Both the position numbers and the translations under genes were made by a program. The notes under the pieces were generated by a model, which saw nothing but the letters and a program-made list of their open reading frames with translations, did no database searches and was not told where the DNA came from. From Alphaproteobacteria bacterium (GTDB lineage Bacteria; Pseudomonadota; Alphaproteobacteria; ATCC43930; CGMCC-115725): 5,272 nucleotides of DNA. Below are positions 1 through 5,272 of the stretch, in pieces (position 1 is the first letter of the stretch; every line of letters begins with the position of its first letter). Where the stretch lies: assembly GCA_030037055.1 (NCBI GenBank), contig JASHRZ010000392.1:1-5272 (forward strand), written 5' to 3'.

Positions 1-627
1 GAGATGCTGCTCGAGGACGCCGAGGCCGAGGGCCGCGAGGAGCAGCAGATCGCCGATCTCCGGCGCATCAACAGCGCCGGCAAGCACCTGCTGTCGCTGG
101 TCACCGACGTGCTCGATCTCTCCAAGATCGAGGCCGGCAAGATGGAGCTCGCCCTCCAGCCCTTCGATCTCGGCGGCCTCATCGACGACGTCCTCGCCAC
201 CGGCTGGCTGCTGGTGATGCAACGAGCTCTTCGTCGAGCGCGGCGCCGAGCTCGGCACCGTCATCCGCGACCAGACCAAGCTGCGCCAGGTGGTGTTGAA
301 CCTGCCCAGCAACGCCGCCAAATTCACGAGGCAGGGCCGCATCAGCCTGGCTTCGATGCGCGAGCGCGCTTCGGGCGGCGACTGGATCAGTATCACGGTG
401 CGCGACACCGGCATCGGCATCAGCCGCGAGAACCTGCTGAAGCTGTTCCAGAACTTCAGCCAGATCGAGGGTGCGAGCGCGAACCGCCAGGGCGGCACCA
501 GCCTCGGCCTCGCCTTGAGGCAGAAGCTCTGCCGGCTGATGGGCGGCGACATCACCGTGGAGAGCCAGCCCGGAAGCGGCTCCTGCTTCACCGGCTCCCC
601 GCCGCGCCGGGCTTAACACCGGGCTAA
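1..627 (+). pseudogene. Sensor histidine kinase, 3' part, frame-disrupted
   Basis: This is the C-terminal part of a sensor histidine kinase; such proteins autophosphorylate on a His and pass the phosphate to a response regulator. The window opens in frame 1 just after the expected H-box, so the phospho-His and any sensor domain lie to the left. Frame 1 gives the second HisKA helix (55-150, with DVLDLSKIEAGKMEL) and continues to about 215. The ATPase domain is then read only in frame 2: TKLRQ and the N-box at about 275-328, the G1 box DTGIGIS at 404-424, the F-box LFQNFSQIE at about 440-470 and the G2 box at 491-517. Frame 2 has a TGA at 215-217, exactly at the switch. The usual ending (CFT followed by RLPAAP) also needs a return to frame 1 near 590. 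Two conserved residues are changed: Leu to Pro in the N-box (305-307) and Gly to Ser in the G2 box (500-502). Family identity is firm. Pseudogene status is inferred; sequencing error is the alternative. The end is 616 in frame 2 or 627 in frame 1. Confidence 0.72.
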
Positions 628-630
628 CCC
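607..630 (+). repeat. Imperfect 12-bp tandem duplication at the kinase 3' end
   Basis: CCGGGCTTAACA (607-618) is followed directly by CCGGGCTAACCC (619-630). The two units share their first seven bases and a TAAC. Each carries a TAA, at 614-616 (frame 2) and 625-627 (frame 1), so either reading of the damaged kinase ends inside the repeat. It is short and may be chance or slippage; no function is implied. Confidence 0.4.
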
Positions 631-679
631 TGACGCTAAGCAGAGTGGAGCACTACCCCGATCCCGGCAGTTCCTCTAT

Positions 680-683
680 AAGG
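680..683 (+). promoter_or_regulatory. Ribosome binding site of gpmI (decides the start)
   Basis: AAGG lies 7 bases before the ATG at 691 but only one base before the ATG at 685. Normal Shine-Dalgarno spacing therefore favours 691. The surrounding TATAAGG also resembles a -10 element, but it sits too close to the start codon and has no partner -35, so I do not call a promoter. Confidence 0.5.
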
Positions 684-690
684 CATGACC

Positions 691-2253
691 ATGCAAAGAC
701 CGTCCCGCCCGCGCCCGGTGGTGCTCTGCGTCCTTGACGGCTGGGGCTGCCGCGGCGAAGGCGCCGGCAACGCCATCCGCGCCGCCAAGACGCCCCATTG
801 GCACCGCTTCCTCGAGACCGCGCCGCACGCCCGGTTGCAGGCGAGCGAGCTTTATGTCGGCCTGCCCGCAGGACAGATGGGCAATTCCGAGGTCGGCCAT
901 ACCAATCTCGGCGCCGGCCGGGTCGTGCTGCAGGACCTGCCGCGCATCGACCAGGCGATCGCCGATGGCAGCCTCGCCCGCAATACGGAGCTGGTCGGGT
1001 TCATAGCCGCGCTCAAGGCCAGCGGCGGCGCGGCGCATCTGCTCGGGCTGCTGTCGCCGGGCGGCGTCCATTCGCATCAGCGTCACCTGACGGTGCTGGC
1101 GCGCCTGCTCGACGCGGCAGGAATCCCGGTGAAGGTTCATGCTTTCCTCGACGGCCGCGATACCCCACCCAAGTCGGCGGCCGAGTACCTTGCCCAATTC
1201 GCCGCCGACACCGCCGCGCTCAAGGGCGTCGCCATCGCCACAATCGGCGGGCGCTACTACGCCATGGACCGCGACCGGCGCTGGGACCGGACGGAGAAGG
1301 CCTATCGCGCGCTCGCCACCGCCGAGGGCGAGCACGCCGCCGATGCGCCCTCCGCGCTGCGCCAAGCCTATGCCGGCGGCAAGAGCGACGAGTTCGTGCT
1401 GCCGACGGCGGTCGGCGGCTACGCCGGCATGCGCCACGGCGACGGGCTTGTCTCGGCCAATTTCCGCGCCGATCGCGTGCGCCAGATCCTGGAAGCGCTG
1501 CTCAACCCCGATTTCGCCGGCTTCCGGCGGGAGTGCGTCGTCGCCTTCACCGCTGCGCTCGGCATGACCGAGTACTCGACCGCGCTCAACCGCTTCCTCA
1601 AGACGCTGTTCCCGCCCGAGGAGCTGCACGACACCTTCGGCGAGGTGGTGTCGCGCGCCGGCCTGACGCAGCTGCGCATCGCCGAGACCGAGAAATATGC
1701 GCATGTCACCTTCTTCTTCGATGGCGGGCGCGAGGCGGAGCTGCCCGGCGAGAGCCGTATCCTGGTCCCCTCGCCCAAGGTTGCGACTTACGATCTCCAG
1801 CCGGAGATGTCGGCGCCGGCGGTGACGGAGAAGCTGGTCGCGGCGATCGACCAAGGCCGCTTCGACGTCGTCATTGTCAACTACGCCAACCCCGACATGG
1901 TCGGACATACCGGCAACATGGCCGCGGCAGTAGCGGCGGTGGAGGCCGTCGATCGCTGCCTCGGACGACTCGCCGAGGCGGTGACGCGCGCCGGCGGCAC
2001 GCTGCTTATCACCGCCGATCACGGCAATGCCGAAATGATGCGCGACCCGGTTACCGGCGAGCCGCATACCGCGCACACCCTCAACCCCGTGCCGCTGCTG
2101 CTGGTCAATCCGCCCGCCGGCGTCACCGGCCTCGGCGACGGCAGGCTTGCCGATGTCGCGCCGACCCTCCTGCAGCTGCTTGGGCTGCGCCAGCCTCAGG
2201 CGATGACCGGCACCTCGCTGCTGCGCCGCGCCGCCGAGCGCGCCTCGGCATGA
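691..2253 (+). CDS. gpmI: 2,3-bisphosphoglycerate-independent phosphoglycerate mutase
   Basis: This cytoplasmic enzyme of glycolysis and gluconeogenesis interconverts 3- and 2-phosphoglycerate using two Mn ions and a phosphoserine intermediate. The 520-residue length is normal for the family. Numbered from the ATG at 691, the motifs are DGWG (metal ligand Asp16), GNSEVGH with catalytic Ser66, SPGGVHSH, FLDGRDTPP, GRYYAMDRDRRWDR, NFRADR, EKYAHVTFF (Lys335), NYANPDMVGHTG (Asp402, His406), TADHGN (Asp443, His444) and AHTLNPVP (His462). The complete metal and substrate set is present, so the enzyme should be active. The inserted phosphotransferase domain lies roughly between residues 75 and 300. 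An ATG at 685 is in frame and adds two residues, but its Shine-Dalgarno spacing is poor. The gene is the first intact one of the cluster; the next begins 13 bases after its stop. Many relatives have rlmH just upstream, whereas here there is a broken kinase. Confidence 0.97.
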   Translation: MQRPSRPRPVVLCVLDGWGCRGEGAGNAIRAAKTPHWHRFLETAPHARLQASELYVGLPAGQMGNSEVGHTNLGAGRVVLQDLPRIDQAIADGSLARNTELVGFIAALKASGGAAHLLGLLSPGGVHSHQRHLTVLARLLDAAGIPVKVHAFLDGRDTPPKSAAEYLAQFAADTAALKGVAIATIGGRYYAMDRDRRWDRTEKAYRALATAEGEHAADAPSALRQAYAGGKSDEFVLPTAVGGYAGMRHGDGLVSANFRADRVRQILEALLNPDFAGFRRECVVAFTAALGMTEYSTALNRFLKTLFPPEELHDTFGEVVSRAGLTQLRIAETEKYAHVTFFFDGGREAELPGESRILVPSPKVATYDLQPEMSAPAVTEKLVAAIDQGRFDVVIVNYANPDMVGHTGNMAAAVAAVEAVDRCLGRLAEAVTRAGGTLLITADHGNAEMMRDPVTGEPHTAHTLNPVPLLLVNPPAGVTGLGDGRLADVAPTLLQLLGLRQPQAMTGTSLLRRAAERASA

Positions 2254-2259
2254 AGCCCT

Positions 2260-2263
2260 GAGG
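2260..2263 (+). promoter_or_regulatory. Possible ribosome binding site of the EnvC-like gene
   Basis: GAGG lies in the short gap after the gpmI stop. It is 3 bases from the ATG at 2267 (tight) and 9 bases from an in-frame GTG at 2273 (acceptable), so the start could be either. The choice changes only two residues of the signal peptide's N-terminal region. Confidence 0.35.
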
Positions 2264-2266
2264 CCG

Positions 2267-3645
2267 ATGGGCGTGGTCGTCGGACATTTTTCCACTCACC
2301 CCGCATCGGGACAGAAGACAAACCGGCTCGAGACGGCGCGATCCGGCGCGGCGCTGGCGCCGCTGTCGCTGCTGCTGGCGGGGCTGCTGCTCTGCCTCGG
2401 CGCGCGCGCCGCCGAGAGCCCGCAGCAGCAGCTCAAATCGGCGCAGCAGCAGCTCGAGGAGAGCCGCGAGCGGCAGGCGGAATATGCGCGCCAGGCCGAA
2501 GCGCTGGCCCGCGAGATCGAGGCGCTGCGCGCCGACAGCGTCGCCGCCGCCCAGGCCGCCCAGGAGCACGAAGCCGCGCTTTCCGCGCTCGAGGATCAAC
2601 TCGCCGCGCTCGGCGCCGAGGAGGCGGGCAAAGCCGACGAGCTGAAGCGCCATCGCGCCGAGCAGCAGCAGCTTCTGATGGCGCTGGAGCGGCTGGCGCG
2701 CAACCCGCCCGAGGGCCTGGCGCTGGCGCCCGGCGATCCGCTCGATGCGATGCGCTCGGCCCTGCTGATGGGCGCGGCCGTGCCGCCGCTCGAGGCGGAG
2801 GCGCGCCGGCTGAACCGGGAGATCGCTGCGCTGGCGCAGCTGCGCCGGCAGATCGCCGAGGCCGAGACGCGCCATCGCGCCGAGCGCGTGGGCCTCGACC
2901 AGGAGCAGGCGCAGCTCGCCACGCTCATCGCGCGCAAGGCGGTGCTGCAGGAGGAGGCGCAGCACGGCGCCGAGGAGAGCGGCCAGCGCCAGCTTCAGCT
3001 CGCCGCAGAGGTGAGCGATCTCAAGCAGCTCATCGAGCGGCTTGATGCCGAGCGCAAGGCGCGTGATGCCGAAACCCGGCGGCGGCGCGAAGAGCAGCAG
3101 CGGCAGGCCGAGGCCGAGCGGCGCGAGGCCGAGCGGGCGATGGCGCTGCAGCAGAAGCGGCCGGAAGGGCACGGCGAGAGCGTTGTCGTCACCGCGCCGC
3201 CGCCGCTCATCCCCGACCCCGCCAAGCCCGCCACGCTGCGCCCCTTTGCCAAGGCGCGAGGCGCGCTGCTCATTCCCGCCAGCGGGCGGCTGATGCGCCG
3301 CTTCGGCGAGAACGACGAGCTTGGGGTGGCGTCCAAGGGGCTCACCTTCGAGACTCGCGACGGCGCCCAGGTGGTCGCGCCCTATGACGGCAGGGTATTG
3401 TTTGCAGGCCCGTTCAGGGGCTATGGGCAAATATTGATCATCGAACACAGCGACGGCTATCATTCATTGCTGGCGGGGCTCGATCGGGTCGAGGGCGCCG
3501 TCGGGCAGTGGGTGGTGGCCGGCGAGCCGGTCGGCACCATGCCGAGCGGCGATCAGAAGCCGCACCTCTATCTCGAGCTGCGCCATGACGGCCAGCCGAT
3601 CAACCCGCTACCGTGGTTGGCAACTCACGATGAAAAGGTAAGTGG

Positions 3646-3649
<4 letters not shown>
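2267..3649 (+). CDS. envC: EnvC-like murein hydrolase activator, degenerate LytM/M23 domain
   Basis: A periplasmic coiled-coil protein of 460 residues. E. coli EnvC activates the AmiA and AmiB amidases at the septum, and this is probably its counterpart. Residues 1-27 are a long polar start, 29-46 are hydrophobic, and signal cleavage is likely near 49 (ARAAE). Residues about 50-300 are a Gln-, Glu-, Ala- and Arg-rich coiled coil. A Pro-rich linker (about 309-325) leads to the LytM domain (about 330-455). The zinc and catalytic positions of active M23 peptidases are lost: HxGxD is replaced by Ser356-Lys-Gly-Leu-Thr360, the YxHL motif by LLAGL, and HLH by His433-Leu-Tyr435. The domain is therefore predicted not to cut peptidoglycan, as in EnvC itself. 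It lies 13 bases after gpmI and overlaps the protease gene by 4 bases. A GTG at 2273 is an alternative start. The family call is strong; the activator role is inferred from family and degeneracy. The matching amidase is not in the window. Confidence 0.9.
3633..3638 (+). promoter_or_regulatory. Ribosome binding site of the S41 protease gene
   Basis: AAAAGG, inside the last codons of the EnvC-like gene, stands 7 bases before the ATG at 3646. Together with the ATGA stop/start overlap at 3646-3649 it supports this start and suggests translational coupling between the two genes. Confidence 0.6.
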
Positions 3650-5022
<1,373 letters not shown>

Positions 5023-5035
5023 CCGCCGCGCCGCC

Positions 5036-5272
5036 GTGCCCGCCCGCGCGCCCGGCGAGCTCGAGTTCGCTCGGCGCCGCGTGAGCGCGGCACGCGTCGC
5101 CGCCGCGCTGCTGCTTCTGGCGATCGCCGGCGGCTTCGCTCTCCTCGCCTCGGGCTGGCTCGCCGGCGCGCCGCCGCCAAAGCCGGCAACCGTCGCGTTA
5201 AGCGAGGTGCAGGTCCCCATCCCGCCGCCGTCGCCGCCGCCGAGACCGGTCACCGCCGCCATCCCGCCGCTG
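5036..5272 (+). CDS. Membrane-anchored Pro-rich protein, likely divergent polysaccharide deacetylase (partial)
   Basis: The 5' end of a gene that continues past the right edge; 79 residues are visible. From the GTG at 5036 there is an Arg-rich cytoplasmic start (FARRR, 11-15), one hydrophobic helix (about 18-43, AARVAAALLLLAIAGGFALL) and a Pro-rich segment (45-78) with PPPKP, IPPPSPPPRP and AAIPPL. This is an N-in signal anchor with a periplasmic linker. No catalytic domain is visible. Divergent polysaccharide deacetylases (family 2, PF04748) commonly follow gpmI-envC-ctpA in alphaproteobacteria and often start this way, so the name rests on context and architecture. The gene begins 13 bases after the protease stop, consistent with the operon. 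No ATG is available in frame: GTG at 5036 or 5081 are the candidates, an ATT at 5018 is also in frame, and none has a clear Shine-Dalgarno site. A TonB-like or other Pro-rich anchored protein is the alternative. Confidence 0.6.
   Translation, partial: MPARAPGELEFARRRVSAARVAAALLLLAIAGGFALLASGWLAGAPPPKPATVALSEVQVPIPPPSPPPRPVTAAIPPL

Noticed and set aside
671..684. TATAAGG as a -10 promoter element
   Set aside because: It is too close to the start codon, overlaps the ribosome binding site and lacks a -35 partner at about 17 bases.
798..2261. Plus-strand open frame of 487 codons within gpmI
   Set aside because: It is Arg/Ala-rich and out of frame with gpmI, whose motifs are complete; a typical GC-rich shadow.
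676..2295. Long minus-strand open frame opposite gpmI (539 codons)
   Set aside because: It mirrors the codon bias of a clear gpmI gene in GC-rich DNA; the translation is low-complexity, rich in Arg, Gly and Ala, and shows no recognisable domain.
2375..2420. Lipoprotein signal in the EnvC-like protein (Cys at residue 43)
   Set aside because: The residues before the Cys (LLL) do not fit the lipobox; an ordinary cleavage site near ARAAE fits better.
2123..3463. Minus-strand open frame opposite the EnvC-like gene
   Set aside because: Its Leu/Arg-rich repeats are the antisense of the coiled-coil codons; it has no motif, and it overlaps two well-supported genes.
5076..5091. GC hairpin after ctpA as a terminator
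   Set aside because: The stem is only 6 bp, no T-run follows, and it lies inside the likely coding frame of the next gene.

Overview
The window is GC-rich DNA, dominated by G/C at third codon positions, from what looks like an alphaproteobacterium. The group is inferred from base composition, protein motif style and gene order (gpmI, then a degenerate EnvC, then a CtpA-type protease, then a membrane-anchored protein that looks like the divergent polysaccharide deacetylase). That order is common in Rhodospirillales-type genomes. A genus cannot be named from the sequence alone.

Layout: everything real is on the + strand. Positions 1-627 hold the 3' part of a hybrid-type histidine kinase gene whose reading frame is broken at least once, and probably twice, so it looks like a decaying pseudogene (or contains assembly errors). 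A gap of about 60 bases follows. Then come gpmI (691-2253, cofactor-independent phosphoglycerate mutase), an EnvC-like murein hydrolase activator (2267-3649), an S41 carboxy-terminal processing protease (3646-5022), and the 5' end of a membrane-anchored, proline-rich protein that runs off the right edge (from about 5036).

The four genes from gpmI onward are packed like one operon: a 13-base gap, a 4-base ATGA overlap, then a 13-base gap. No intrinsic terminator is visible between them. Apart from the glycolytic gpmI, the products belong to the cell envelope. The EnvC-like protein has a signal peptide, a long coiled coil and a LytM domain stripped of its zinc ligands, so it should activate amidases rather than cut peptidoglycan. 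CtpA is a periplasmic Ser/Lys protease with a PDZ domain and an intact catalytic set. The last protein has one N-terminal membrane helix and a Pro-rich linker. Together they suggest cell-wall remodelling and septum splitting, co-transcribed with a glycolytic enzyme.

I found no RNA gene, insertion sequence, CRISPR array, phage gene or new defence-like system. The most noteworthy points are the broken kinase, the CAG-repeat glutamine tract at the CtpA signal-peptide junction, and several translation-start questions.
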